From: Opacimonas sp014872805
GTDB taxonomy: Bacteria; Pseudomonadota; Gammaproteobacteria; Enterobacterales; Alteromonadaceae
Assembly (NCBI GenBank): GCA_014872805.1
Contig: WKFN01000006.1
Coordinates: 61,365 to 125,364 of the forward strand
Length of the DNA: 64,000 bases
Direction of reading: 5' to 3'
The notes beneath the pieces were generated by a model, which saw only the letters and a program-made list of their open reading frames with translations, did no database searches and had not been told where the DNA came from. Each line of letters begins with the position of its first letter. Positions within the stretch are counted from its first letter, which is position 1. Position numbers and translations under genes: made by a program. Positions 34,827-43,804 of this stretch are shown one piece after another.

Positions 34827-34881
34827 TTGCCTCACATTTTTACAAAAGCTTATTTACCAGTAACAATTATTAGGAAAACAC

Positions 34882-36093
34882 ATGCAGAAACACCGTCCTT
34901 CAAACATCACGCTTGCCACAGCTATTATGCTGTCACCTGTGGCATTGACTACCGTCCATGCCGATACCATCGAAAACTTCTTAAAAGATGGCACTGTCTA
35001 CGGCAACCTCAATCTGCGCTATGAATCGGTCTCCCAAGACAATGCACTCGATGACGCTAGCGCATTGACATTAAGAACGCGCGTGGGCTACAAAACCAAA
35101 GCGGTAAATGGCTTTTCTGCACAAGTCGAATTTGAAGATAGTCGCATTGTGCTTGGACAAGGGGAGTTTTCTGTCCCGCCAGTCGGTTATCAAGCCGGTG
35201 AGTACTCGGTCATTGCCGATCCTGAAACCACCGAGCTTGACCAAGCTTTTTTGCAATACCAAAGCGATGCGGTCACAGTAAAGCTTGGCCGTCAGGTTAT
35301 CGCCTTGGATAACCAGCGCTTTGTGGGTCATGTGGGCTGGCGTCAAGACCGCCAGACCTTTGATGCGGCCACTGTGATCTACGCGCCTAACGACAAACTC
35401 AACATTACCTATAACTATGTTACCCAGCGCAATCGTATCTTTGCGCAAGCTGCGGATCTAGATAGCAAAGACCACCTACTTACCGCCAGCTACAAAACCC
35501 CAATCGGTAAACTCACTGGCTATAGCTATATGCTCGAAGTCGATAATGATACCGACAACACGCTCGATACCTATGGTGTAAGCTTGGATGGCGCAAAGAC
35601 TGTGGGCGATAACAAGCTAGTGTATCGCGTGGAATTTGCCAGCCAAACGAATGAATCGGGAACCAACGAATTTGATACGAGCTATACCTTGCTCGAAGCA
35701 GGCTATGTGTTCTCAGGCATTACCGCCAAGGTCGGTTATGAAGTGCTCGGCTCTGATGATGGTGCAGCAGCATTTGCGACCCCTTTAGCGACGCTTCACA
35801 AATTCAACGGCTTTAGTGATCAGTTCCTCGGCACACCAGCACAGGGTTTAGTGGATACATATTTTATGGTCAAAGCCAAAGCCTTAGGCGGCACATGGAC
35901 TGCCAAATACCATATGTTTGAGGCAGATGAAGCCGGTGATGGAGGCGATGATTTTGGGGATGAAATCAATCTTGTGTACGTTAAGCCGATTGCTAAGCAA
36001 ACTAAAATTGCACTGAAATACGCTAACTATTCAGCCGGTGATATCAAAGTCGATGCAGAGAAATTGGCGCTGTGGGCGACGGTGGCGTTTTAA
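34882..36093 (+). CDS. Outer-membrane porin (16/18-strand beta-barrel type)
   Basis: 403 residues. Signal peptide ending TTVHA, then alternating amphipathic strands (VYGNLNLRYESVSQ, ALTLRTRVGYKTK, LDQAFLQYQSDAVTVKLGRQ) and the terminal Phe (LALWATVAF) required for outer-membrane assembly. It resembles the alginate-export/Campylobacter-type porins of marine gammaproteobacteria. The cargo is unknown; the genes downstream (amidohydrolase, racemase) suggest N-acylated or D-amino acids. AGGAAAACAC precedes the ATG. Confidence 0.85.
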   Translation: MQKHRPSNITLATAIMLSPVALTTVHADTIENFLKDGTVYGNLNLRYESVSQDNALDDASALTLRTRVGYKTKAVNGFSAQVEFEDSRIVLGQGEFSVPPVGYQAGEYSVIADPETTELDQAFLQYQSDAVTVKLGRQVIALDNQRFVGHVGWRQDRQTFDAATVIYAPNDKLNITYNYVTQRNRIFAQAADLDSKDHLLTASYKTPIGKLTGYSYMLEVDNDTDNTLDTYGVSLDGAKTVGDNKLVYRVEFASQTNESGTNEFDTSYTLLEAGYVFSGITAKVGYEVLGSDDGAAAFATPLATLHKFNGFSDQFLGTPAQGLVDTYFMVKAKALGGTWTAKYHMFEADEAGDGGDDFGDEINLVYVKPIAKQTKIALKYANYSAGDIKVDAEKLALWATVAF

Positions 36094-36112
36094 TCTTTTT
36101 TGATGGAATCAA

Positions 36113-36143
36113 CCTCCCGATAGCCGTTAGGTGCATCGGGAGG
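36113..36143. terminator. Hairpin after the porin gene
   Basis: CCTCCCGAT (36113-36121) and ATCGGGAGG (36135-36143) form a perfect 9-bp stem 18 bases after the porin stop codon. No T-run follows, so it may stabilise the porin mRNA or weaken read-through into the amidohydrolase. Confidence 0.55.
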
Positions 36144-36273
36144 GATGAGGCTTGCGCAACCTAATCATCTGAAGAGTATCTGGATGAAAACATATTAACA
36201 ATCAAAACTTGCGTTCGACAATGCATCGTTTTACATTGTCTTTACAAGAATCAGAATAAAGACCATCACGACC

Positions 36274-37611
36274 ATGAAAACATCTTTTTTTGTCAAAACA
36301 CTCATTGCCTCCCTCTTTATCGCGCCACCCCTCTCGTTCGCATCCCCCGCGGATGATACTGTGGCTCAAAAAGCCGCAGCGATTGAGGACAAAGTCATTG
36401 CTTGGCGTCATCATTTGCACGCCAATCCCGAGCTGTCTAACCGCGAGTTTGAAACGGCTGCGTATGTCGAAAAGCACTTGCGTTCATTGGGACTTGAGGT
36501 ACAAACGGGTGTTGCCATCACTGGCGTGGTGGCTGTCTTAGATTCGGGCAAACCTGGCCCCACAGTGGCACTGCGCGCGGATATGGACGCATTACCCGTT
36601 AAAGAAATCAATGATTTGCCGTACAAATCTACCAAAACCGCAGAGTTTGAAGGTAATATTGTCCCGGTGATGCATGCTTGCGGGCACGATACGCATGTGG
36701 CCATGTTGATGGGCGCAGCTGAGATTTTGACAGGTATGAAAGATCAGCTACATGGCAAAGTGAAGTTTATCTTTCAGCCAGCCGAAGAAGGTGCGCCACG
36801 TGGAGAGCGCGGCGGTGCCGAAGTGATGGTAGAAGAAGGTGTGCTCAAAAATCCAGATGTGGATGCGATATTTGGACTGCACATCAGTGCCAATACCGAT
36901 ATTGGCAAAGTCAGATATCGTCACGGTGGCATTATGGCGGCAGTCGATCCGTTCAAAATCGTCGTCAAAGGCAAGCAAGCCCATGGTGCATATCCTTGGA
37001 AAAGCGTCGATCCGGTGACCACCTCTGCGCAAATCATCATGGGCCTGCAAACCATTGTCAGTCGCGAACTGCGCTTACTCGATGATGCCGCAGTCGTCTC
37101 AATCGGCTCCATTCACGGTGGCAATCGCTCCAACATCATTCCGATGGAAGTCGAGATGGTGGGCACTATTCGTACCCTGAACGAAAAAGCGCGTCAGCAC
37201 ATGTATGAAGCCGTGCCCCGCAAAGCCAAAGCCATTGCCGAAAGTATGCGCGCAGAAGTCGAAGTCACTTTGCCATTAGATTATTCCTATCCGATTACTT
37301 ACAACGATCACGATTTGGTCGATCAGATGGTGCCGACGCTTGTGCGCACTGCTGGCGAGGATAATGTGATTTATTCCGAAGCGGTAACGGGTGCGGAGGA
37401 CTTTTCGTATTTTCAAAAAGAAGTCCCTGGCTTATACATGTGGATAGGCGGTAAACCGCTGGATGTGTCGGTCGAGGATTCGCCTGCGCATCACACGCCG
37501 GAGTTTTATGTGGACGATGAAGGGATGCAGTTGGGCGTGAAGTTATTGACGAACTTGACCCTGGACTATATGGAAAAGAATATGCAAAAGAATATGGAAA
37601 ATACCCAATAA
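36274..37611 (+). CDS. Exported M20-family amidohydrolase (hippurate hydrolase/aminoacylase-like)
   Basis: 445 residues with a Sec signal (MKTSFFVKTLIASLFIAPPLSFA). M20D landmarks: ALRADMDALPVKE, MHACGHDTHVAMLMGAAEIL, FIFQPAEEGAPRGERGGAEVM, FGLHI, GKQAHGAYPWKSVDP and EDFSYFQKEVPGLYMWIGG. They supply the binuclear metal ligands (Cys, His, Glu, His). The enzyme would cleave N-acyl amino acids in the periplasm. The C-terminus ends in the short repeat MEKNMQKNMENTQ. Its stop overlaps the racemase start. Confidence 0.9.
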   Translation: MKTSFFVKTLIASLFIAPPLSFASPADDTVAQKAAAIEDKVIAWRHHLHANPELSNREFETAAYVEKHLRSLGLEVQTGVAITGVVAVLDSGKPGPTVALRADMDALPVKEINDLPYKSTKTAEFEGNIVPVMHACGHDTHVAMLMGAAEILTGMKDQLHGKVKFIFQPAEEGAPRGERGGAEVMVEEGVLKNPDVDAIFGLHISANTDIGKVRYRHGGIMAAVDPFKIVVKGKQAHGAYPWKSVDPVTTSAQIIMGLQTIVSRELRLLDDAAVVSIGSIHGGNRSNIIPMEVEMVGTIRTLNEKARQHMYEAVPRKAKAIAESMRAEVEVTLPLDYSYPITYNDHDLVDQMVPTLVRTAGEDNVIYSEAVTGAEDFSYFQKEVPGLYMWIGGKPLDVSVEDSPAHHTPEFYVDDEGMQLGVKLLTNLTLDYMEKNMQKNMENTQ

Positions 37612-38309
37612 TGCGCACCATTGGCCTCATCGGGGGCATGAGCTGGGAATCCACGGTTAGCTATTACCAAGCGATTAACCGCTTGGTTCAGGCGCGTTTG
37701 GGTGGCCTTCACTCGGCTAAGATTGTTTTGGAAAGTGTCGATTTTGCGCCAATCGCCCAGATGCAAAGTCATGGGGAGTGGGATAATGCCGGGCAAGTTC
37801 TAGCCGAATCCGCCGCGCGATTACAAACCGCAGGTGCCGATTGTGTCTTGATTTGCACCAATACTATGCATAATGTCGCCGAACAGGTAGAAAATGCCAT
37901 AGATGTGCCGCTCTTGCATATTGCTGATGCCACCGCCCACGCGTTGAAAACCGATCTCATTGGCAAAGTGGGTTTGCTGGGCACGCGATTTACGATGGAG
38001 CAGGATTTTTACAAGGGCCGATTGACCGAACAGCACGGCATTGAGGTGATCACACCTTGTGACACGTCGCGCACCATAGTCCATGATGTCATTTACAACG
38101 AATTGTGTTTGGGGAAGATCCGCGATGACTCATACCAGCAATACCTCAAAGTCATTGACGAGTTAGCCCAAGCTGGCGCTCAAGGCGTTATCTTAGGCTG
38201 TACCGAGATCGGGCTGTTAGTCAAACCGACGGATACCGCGATGCCATTGTATGACACCACGGCCATTCATGCTAAGGCGGCGGTGGATTTTGTGTTGAGC
38301 AAGCCTTAA
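37611..38309 (+). CDS. Aspartate/glutamate racemase family protein
   Basis: 232 residues, cytoplasmic. The two catalytic Cys are in CVLICTNTMHN and VILGCTEIGLLV; the N-terminus TIGLIGGMSWESTVSYYQAIN is the Asp/Glu racemase signature. It interconverts L- and D-aspartate or a related amino acid. Coupled to the exported amidohydrolase (ATAATG overlap), it may process the released amino acid, a pathway inferred from order only. Converges on acnA. Confidence 0.92.
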   Translation: MRTIGLIGGMSWESTVSYYQAINRLVQARLGGLHSAKIVLESVDFAPIAQMQSHGEWDNAGQVLAESAARLQTAGADCVLICTNTMHNVAEQVENAIDVPLLHIADATAHALKTDLIGKVGLLGTRFTMEQDFYKGRLTEQHGIEVITPCDTSRTIVHDVIYNELCLGKIRDDSYQQYLKVIDELAQAGAQGVILGCTEIGLLVKPTDTAMPLYDTTAIHAKAAVDFVLSKP

Positions 38310-38313
38310 TTTG

Positions 38314-41034
38314 CTAACTATTAGCCTTCACAATCTGTCTTAGCACCATTGGCAAGATCCCTTTGTGTCTAATTTGCTCCAGTTCTGAAGACGTATCGAC
38401 TCGTGAACTTAAGGTCAGTTGATGCACATTGCCATCAGCCCGATGGATTGTGAGCTCGACTGAACCCCTTGGCGTGAGCTGGTCAATGCCTTCAATATCA
38501 AAGGTTTCTGAGCCATCCAAGTTGAGTGATTTGAGGGTAACATCAGCCGGGAGTTGCAACGGCAAAATCCCCATCCCAACCAAGTTTGACTTGTGAATGC
38601 GCTCGAAGCTTTCGGCAATGATGGCTTTTACTCCTAACAGTGCAGGTCCTTTGGCCGCCCAGTCGCGAGACGAACCGGTGCCATATAATTTGCCACCAAA
38701 CACCACCGTCGGCGTATTGGCAGAACGGTACTTTTGCGCTGCGTCATAAATCGACATTTGCTCCGGACGTTGTCCCGATTCATGGTAGTGTGTCACGGCC
38801 CCTGTTGACCCCGGCACCATTAAGTTTCGCGCTTTGACGTTACCAAAAATACTGCGCAACATCACATGGTGATTGCCGCGACGTGCGCCTAATGACGTGA
38901 GATCACTTTCCGCGACTCCAAGTGACATCAGATACTCTCCCGGAGGCGAGTCCGGTCTGATGCGACTCACTGGCGAGATGTGGTCTGTGGTGGTGTTGTC
39001 ATCACACATCACGAGCATTCGGGCATGGTGAAGGTTTGAAAGCGCATCGTGTGGCGCCTCTAGTGAAAACTCATCAAAGAACGAAATCTCTTGAATATAC
39101 GTCGATTGCGCATCCCACTGATATACTGGACCTTGTGGGGCTTCTAGGGAGCGCCATGTCTGGGGACCTGAGAGGGCATTTTCATAGGTTTGTCTAAACG
39201 CCTGTGGGTCAAGGCATTGTTTGAGCGTGTCTTGGATCTCTTGATTCGATGGCCAAATATCTTGCAAAAACACATCATTTCCTTGAGCGTCTTTGCCTAA
39301 GGCATCTTGAGTGGGATCGATTAATACGGTTCCGGCTAACGCCATTGCCACGACTAGCGGAGGAGACATCAAGAAGTTCGCATCCACATCCGGATGGACT
39401 CGTCCTTCAAAGTTACGATTCCCTGATAATACTGATGCGGCGACAATATCATGCTGTTGCAATGCTTGCTCAATACTAGGCGCTAAAGGCCCTGAATTGC
39501 CCACACAAGTGGTACAACCGTAGCCTGCGGTATTGAATCCCAGCGCATCAAGATGCTGTTGTAATCCGGCTTTGGTCAAATAGTCAGTTGCCACTGGAGA
39601 GCCCGGAGCAAGGGAGGTTTTGATCCCCGGTGGGACTTGCATGCCCAATTCGTTGGCTTTTTTGGCCACAAGGCCAGCCGCGACCAGCACACTCGGGTTG
39701 GATGTATTGGTACAGGCGGTTATGGCGGCAATGACAATATCACCGTCTTTTAAGGAGCGTTCTTTTTGCGCAGTAAACACCCCATCTGCATCGGCCTGCA
39801 TGGGAGTAACCATGGCGGTTTCAGGTGTGCGCTGGGTATCATCGGATGCGTTGTCTGCAAATACTTTACCGATTTGTGATAACGAATGACGGTCTTGTGG
39901 CTTTTTGGGACCGGCCACTGATGGCTCAACAGTTGATAAGTCCAAATATAGAGTATCGGTGTATTCTGGTAGTGGTTGCCCAGGTGTCCAGGTCATCTGC
40001 TGTGCTTGGTGGAAGGTAAAAGGCACATCGCCATCACGACCGGTTGCACGAAGATATTCAGCGGAAACCTCATCAAACGGGAAAAAGCCCATGGTCGCCC
40101 CGTATTCAGGTGCCATATTGGCGATGGTGGCTCTATCTGGCAAAGACAGACTCGCCGAGCCTTCACCGATAAATTCTACAAATTTACCGACTACGCCTGC
40201 TGGATATTTGCGGAGCATCTCAGTGATGGTTAAAACCAGATCCGTTGCCGTCACCCCTTCTTGTAGCTCTCCGGTGAGCACGACGCCTACGACCTCTGGA
40301 GCCAGCATCTGCATCGGTTGACCGAGCATGGACGCTCCCGCTTCAATACCGCCAACGCCCCAACCAACGATACCAAGGGCATTGGCCATGGGCGTATGGC
40401 TGTCCATACCAATCAAGGTATCAGGGATCATTAAACCGTCCATTTCCAAATAACCTTGTGCTAAATATTCCAAATTGACCTGATGGACGATGCCGGTTTG
40501 CGGCGGAATAATACGGATGGTGTTAAAGGCTTGTGCCCCCCATTTCAAAAAAGAATATCGCTCAACATTTCGAGCCGCCTCCAGCTCACCATTGATGCGG
40601 AGTGAGGCGGGGCTGCCAGTATTGTCCATCGTCACCGTATGGTCGATGACCAAATCAGCACGGACTAAGGGTTCAATGATCGCAGGATCTAATCCCATGC
40701 GCTGCACCGCAGAACGCATCGCTGCAAAGTCGACAATCGCAGGCGTACCGCTCAAGTCATGCATAATGACCCGTCCGGCGGCAAAAGGGATTTCTACTGG
40801 CTGAGTACCTTTGTGTTCAGGCCATTGTCCGAGCGCTTGTAGCTGTTCTTCGGTGACGCCATGTTGGCCAACATGGCGGGCAATCCCTTCCAATATTGGA
40901 CGTAGCGAGTAAGGTAGTCGCTCTAGCTTGATGCCTAGGGCCTCAGCCGTGGCTGGTAGACTGTGGTAGGAATACGCGGTACCGCTTAACGTTTTGACCG
41001 ATTGCGCAGGAGAAAAAGCCGTAGAATGAGACAT
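38314..41034 (-). CDS. acnA: Aconitate hydratase (AcnA type)
   Basis: 906 residues from ATG 41034; an upstream extension to 41097 crosses an operator. The [4Fe-4S] ligands lie in AAITACTNTSNPSVL and GYGCTTCVGNSGPL. Substrate-binding motifs such as DSHTPMANALGIVGWGVGGIEA and YGTGSSRDWAAKGP are present. Length and sequence fit AcnA/IRP-type aconitase. Two GntR-type palindromes lie in the promoter region, which suggests it may also serve methylcitrate (propionate) metabolism. Confidence 0.95.
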   Translation of the reverse strand: MSHSTAFSPAQSVKTLSGTAYSYHSLPATAEALGIKLERLPYSLRPILEGIARHVGQHGVTEEQLQALGQWPEHKGTQPVEIPFAAGRVIMHDLSGTPAIVDFAAMRSAVQRMGLDPAIIEPLVRADLVIDHTVTMDNTGSPASLRINGELEAARNVERYSFLKWGAQAFNTIRIIPPQTGIVHQVNLEYLAQGYLEMDGLMIPDTLIGMDSHTPMANALGIVGWGVGGIEAGASMLGQPMQMLAPEVVGVVLTGELQEGVTATDLVLTITEMLRKYPAGVVGKFVEFIGEGSASLSLPDRATIANMAPEYGATMGFFPFDEVSAEYLRATGRDGDVPFTFHQAQQMTWTPGQPLPEYTDTLYLDLSTVEPSVAGPKKPQDRHSLSQIGKVFADNASDDTQRTPETAMVTPMQADADGVFTAQKERSLKDGDIVIAAITACTNTSNPSVLVAAGLVAKKANELGMQVPPGIKTSLAPGSPVATDYLTKAGLQQHLDALGFNTAGYGCTTCVGNSGPLAPSIEQALQQHDIVAASVLSGNRNFEGRVHPDVDANFLMSPPLVVAMALAGTVLIDPTQDALGKDAQGNDVFLQDIWPSNQEIQDTLKQCLDPQAFRQTYENALSGPQTWRSLEAPQGPVYQWDAQSTYIQEISFFDEFSLEAPHDALSNLHHARMLVMCDDNTTTDHISPVSRIRPDSPPGEYLMSLGVAESDLTSLGARRGNHHVMLRSIFGNVKARNLMVPGSTGAVTHYHESGQRPEQMSIYDAAQKYRSANTPTVVFGGKLYGTGSSRDWAAKGPALLGVKAIIAESFERIHKSNLVGMGILPLQLPADVTLKSLNLDGSETFDIEGIDQLTPRGSVELTIHRADGNVHQLTLSSRVDTSSELEQIRHKGILPMVLRQIVKANS

Positions 41035-41060
41035 GGATGAGCACCTTGTAGGGATAAATG

Positions 41061-41080
41061 TATTATTGTCGACAATAATA
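41061..41080. promoter_or_regulatory. Perfect palindromic operator upstream of acnA (proximal)
   Basis: TATTATTGTCGACAATAATA is a perfect 20-bp palindrome 27 bases upstream of the acnA ATG. The TTGTCGACAA core is of the type bound by GntR/FadR-subfamily regulators such as PrpQ of propionate catabolism in related bacteria (from memory of the motif). Its position would block transcription. Confidence 0.7.
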
Positions 41081-41125
41081 GCTTTTTCAGGAGCCAATGC
41101 AACTAGATTAAAGTATTATTATTTT

Positions 41126-41138
41126 AATTGTCGACATT
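41126..41138. promoter_or_regulatory. Second acnA operator (distal)
   Basis: AATTGTCGACATT repeats the TTGTCGACA core of the proximal palindrome, centred 62 bases upstream of it, about six helical turns. This spacing would suit loop formation or cooperative repression. Confidence 0.6.
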
Positions 41139-41153
41139 TTTACGGCCGTAAAA
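41138..41153. repeat. 16-bp perfect palindrome TTTTACGGCCGTAAAA
   Basis: A perfect palindrome directly joined to the distal acnA operator and 15 bases beyond the stop of the gene at 41168. It has no flanking T-run on the minus strand. It may be another regulator site or a weak terminator. Confidence 0.5.
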
Positions 41154-41167
41154 GTGTAAAGTTGGCA

Positions 41168-41884
41168 TCAGCCTTGGGTGCGTATCCCCAAATTGAGTGC
41201 CTGAACAATGTCGCTAGATTCAAATTGGATCGGACAGTGCAAAATCATCATTTGCCTCCAGATGAAACGCAGCCGATTGGCCTCGGAGGTCAGCCAAAAG
41301 GTTTTAGTCTTGTTGATAAACGCTTTTACAATATCAATATGCCCATCCTTATATAAGTGCCTGACCAGTGAAAAGTCGGGTCCAAATGCACTCAATAGCA
41401 GGGGATCTTTGATATCCAAAGAAGCCATGAGTGAGTCTTGCGTCGCGTCTATATCACCTTGTCGATAAGCGATCCAAGCGCGAGCCATATTAATCGCGTG
41501 ATTCTCGCTGCTGAACTCGTCGAGTACCAGACCAGCGATGCGTTTTTCCATACTTAAGGCTTCTGAATACGATAATAGAGCATCAATTTTTAGCCCCACC
41601 TCCTCAATTGGATCAAGCTGCGCACTGTAAGTTAAATGCCGGGTTAAGGCGCTGATACGCTGAAATGTATTGTCTCGTGTTGCTGAGTCGGTTTGCTCAA
41701 TACGCTGATATTCACGCAAGGTTTGCGTATACATGCGCTTATTGTTTTGCGCAAAAGTAGCGAATTGCGAATGGATGTAGGCGTGGTATTTGGGATCTTG
41801 GCAGCCTTGAACATACATCGCATGGCTTTGCGGTGGCAGCGCAACCAAAACTAGCAATAACAATATTAGATGCAAGATGTTCAT
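41168..41884 (-). CDS. Exported helical protein of unknown function
   Basis: 238 residues with a clear signal peptide (MNILHLILLLLVLVALPPQSHA). The mature part is largely alpha-helical with a repeat-like pattern (residues about 100-200: IAGLVLDEFSSENHAINMARAWIAYRQGDIDATQDSLMASLDI), suggestive of TPR-like helices, and contains two Cys (in QGCQDPKYH and ILHCPIQF) that could form a disulphide. No family was recognised. It probably resides in the periplasm. Transcribed toward acnA but separated by its operators. Confidence 0.6.
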   Translation of the reverse strand: MNILHLILLLLVLVALPPQSHAMYVQGCQDPKYHAYIHSQFATFAQNNKRMYTQTLREYQRIEQTDSATRDNTFQRISALTRHLTYSAQLDPIEEVGLKIDALLSYSEALSMEKRIAGLVLDEFSSENHAINMARAWIAYRQGDIDATQDSLMASLDIKDPLLLSAFGPDFSLVRHLYKDGHIDIVKAFINKTKTFWLTSEANRLRFIWRQMMILHCPIQFESSDIVQALNLGIRTQG

Positions 41885-42038
41885 GAGTGGATACTGAGCG
41901 CATTAGGTGTATGGTGTAATCATGTAAGTTTAAACGAAGGCTATGCAAAAAAGTTTTTTACTAGGTTTATTCAATAAAGGAATGTGTGTCGTATTTTTTA
42001 CTGGGCTCGCGATTGTGGAAATTAATTTTGATTGGAAA

Positions 42039-43505
42039 TTATTGCCGTCCCCAATTTGTTCCACCCATTTGCACCAGCCGAGATGCGGCTCTGCGAAAGG
42101 AAAAAGCGAGATCATTGGCGGACGAAAATTGTGCCAATGACACGCCCACTCGCCCCGTCGCGGACCACTCATAATATTCTCCTTCTTTGGTGCGAATCAT
42201 GGTCGTCGCAAAGGAACTGGAGTTTCCCCCCTTTTCATTAACTATCAATTCTCCATCTCCATCACAACTTTCGATTTGCGCTTCAAAATCAACAAATAAT
42301 TCGTCGAGCGGGACGAGTGCACTCAGCACCAAGCGAGTGCGAGATTCATAACACGCATCAATAAGGGTCACGAACCGACGTGCTTCGTTGAGGCGATTGG
42401 CGTCCAGTTGGGGGACGCGTTCTATGATGATCACCTCAAATCGATTGCACAGTGAAATATAATCAGCCGCCCCAAGGGGTTGGTCGCACAGCTCGGAGAA
42501 GTCAAACCATGCGCACCGGTTATTCAAACGAGTAACCTGGATGGTGCGACCAAAGCCAACAAAAATATTCTCGGTCTCCGTTCTAGATGCTGTGCCACCG
42601 AATATTGCTTCCAACTGCGTCTGCCTATTATTATCATCGCCTTGAACATCCGTATTTGACCAAAAATAAGATTGACCATCCGCCCGATTTTCGCGTCGAT
42701 AATCTTTGTGGGAACTCTCCATGGAAATGATGTCGGACGTGTCTTTTAACATTTCTATGAATGGCAAAAAGAGGGAGCGGTTAAGACCTCCCTCATACAG
42801 AGTGTCAGGGGATCGATTCGAGGTGGCCACCATCACGACATTCGAGTCCAATAATAATAAAAATAATCGCTTTAAAATCATTGCATCGGCAATTTCTGTT
42901 ACTTGGAATTCATCGAAACAGAGGAGTTGGGCTTCTTGTGCTAATTGTTGTGCGATGACGGGAATGGCATCCCCTCGCGGATGCTCCTTTTTGTACTCAA
43001 AGATACGACGATGGACGTCAAGCATGAATTCATGAAAGTGGACGCGGCGTTTGTTTATTTTGGTGCGTTTGTGGCGGTCGTTATCACTGCAGGAATCATC
43101 ATTAGGAGCAGAAACCGAGGCGTAAAAAAGATCCATTAGAAAGCTTTTGCCGACCCCAACCGGTCCATGAATATACATGCCTCGCGGCGGTGGACCAAAA
43201 GACCACAAATGAAACTTCTTTCGAAGAACAGACTGAGCGGATGCCAAGCGGCGTGCCAGTGACCGCAGCAGTGGACTGCTTGTGAAGCGATTCTCTGTCG
43301 GTTTGTCACTGCGCACTGGAACTGGTGGCAGGGAGTTAAGAGCGTCATGCAGGGCGTCGAATTTTGCCGCTAGAGCCACTTGCGCATCATCTCGTTGCAC
43401 TTCCCCCTTGTCCACTTTGAGTTCATAAGCGGCGGTCACGGGGCCTGTAGAGAAGCACGATTGAGTCACGCGATGCTGCGCGCGCAACGTATTGATTATC
43501 GTCAT
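42039..43505 (-). CDS. AFG1/ZapE-family P-loop ATPase, enlarged and eukaryote/alphaproteobacteria-like
   Basis: 488 residues from ATG 43505, longer than typical bacterial ZapE (about 370). Walker A GMYIHGPVGVGKSFLMDLFY, Walker B LLCFDEFQVTEIADAMILKRLF, sensor MVATSNRSPDTLYEGGLNRSLFLPFIEML and the C-terminal ANDLAFSFRRAASRLVQM identify the family. A hydrophilic insert (SVSAPNDDSCSDNDRHKRTKINK) and a long segment after the sensor account for the extra length. The N-terminus (NTLRAQHRVTQSCFSTGPVT) is not a bacterial signal peptide. The wording of the motifs is closer to mitochondrial AFG1 or alphaproteobacterial homologues than to gammaproteobacterial ZapE. ZapE acts in cell division in E. coli; AFG1 in mitochondrial protein turnover. 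Confidence 0.8.
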   Translation of the reverse strand: MTIINTLRAQHRVTQSCFSTGPVTAAYELKVDKGEVQRDDAQVALAAKFDALHDALNSLPPVPVRSDKPTENRFTSSPLLRSLARRLASAQSVLRKKFHLWSFGPPPRGMYIHGPVGVGKSFLMDLFYASVSAPNDDSCSDNDRHKRTKINKRRVHFHEFMLDVHRRIFEYKKEHPRGDAIPVIAQQLAQEAQLLCFDEFQVTEIADAMILKRLFLLLLDSNVVMVATSNRSPDTLYEGGLNRSLFLPFIEMLKDTSDIISMESSHKDYRRENRADGQSYFWSNTDVQGDDNNRQTQLEAIFGGTASRTETENIFVGFGRTIQVTRLNNRCAWFDFSELCDQPLGAADYISLCNRFEVIIIERVPQLDANRLNEARRFVTLIDACYESRTRLVLSALVPLDELFVDFEAQIESCDGDGELIVNEKGGNSSSFATTMIRTKEGEYYEWSATGRVGVSLAQFSSANDLAFSFRRAASRLVQMGGTNWGRQ

Positions 43506-43627
43506 GGTTCTTATTCGTTTACCAACATGATAATGTTGTACGTTGAATTTCTGTATTGGTATCAAATGGTTATTTTTTTCGCTTGAGATATCCTTCCTTG
43601 GAAAATTTTCTCAGCTAAAGTTTTAGG

Positions 43628-43749
43628 GATATCCCGAGTATCGAGTAGAAAGTTATCTTAAAACAATAAGTGATCTGCTTTCACCAGTAGAGTATGAAAA
43701 GCGGCATAAAGAACAACTGAGAAGTATCTAGATTATTGGTGTCGATTCA
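43628..43749 (+). mobile_element. IS3-like transposase C-terminus and right end (remnant)
   Basis: The frame open from 43628 encodes YPEYRVESYLKTISDLLSP then VEYEKRHKEQLRSI and a stop at 43729-43731; the SPVEYEKR tail is that of IS3-family OrfB. It is followed by ATTATTGGTGTCGATTCA, ending at 43749, which recurs inverted at 63407-63429 and in part at 61202-61216. The rest of the element is gone. Confidence 0.7.
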
Positions 43750-43804
43750 GCTACTAAAAATGGGGGATTACAATTGGCTGTGACTTTTTAGGATAAGTTT
43801 ACGA

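Noticed and set aside
39905..40321. 138-codon plus-strand ORF inside acnA
   Set aside because: It is antisense to a highly conserved part of aconitase and its composition mirrors that gene's codons.
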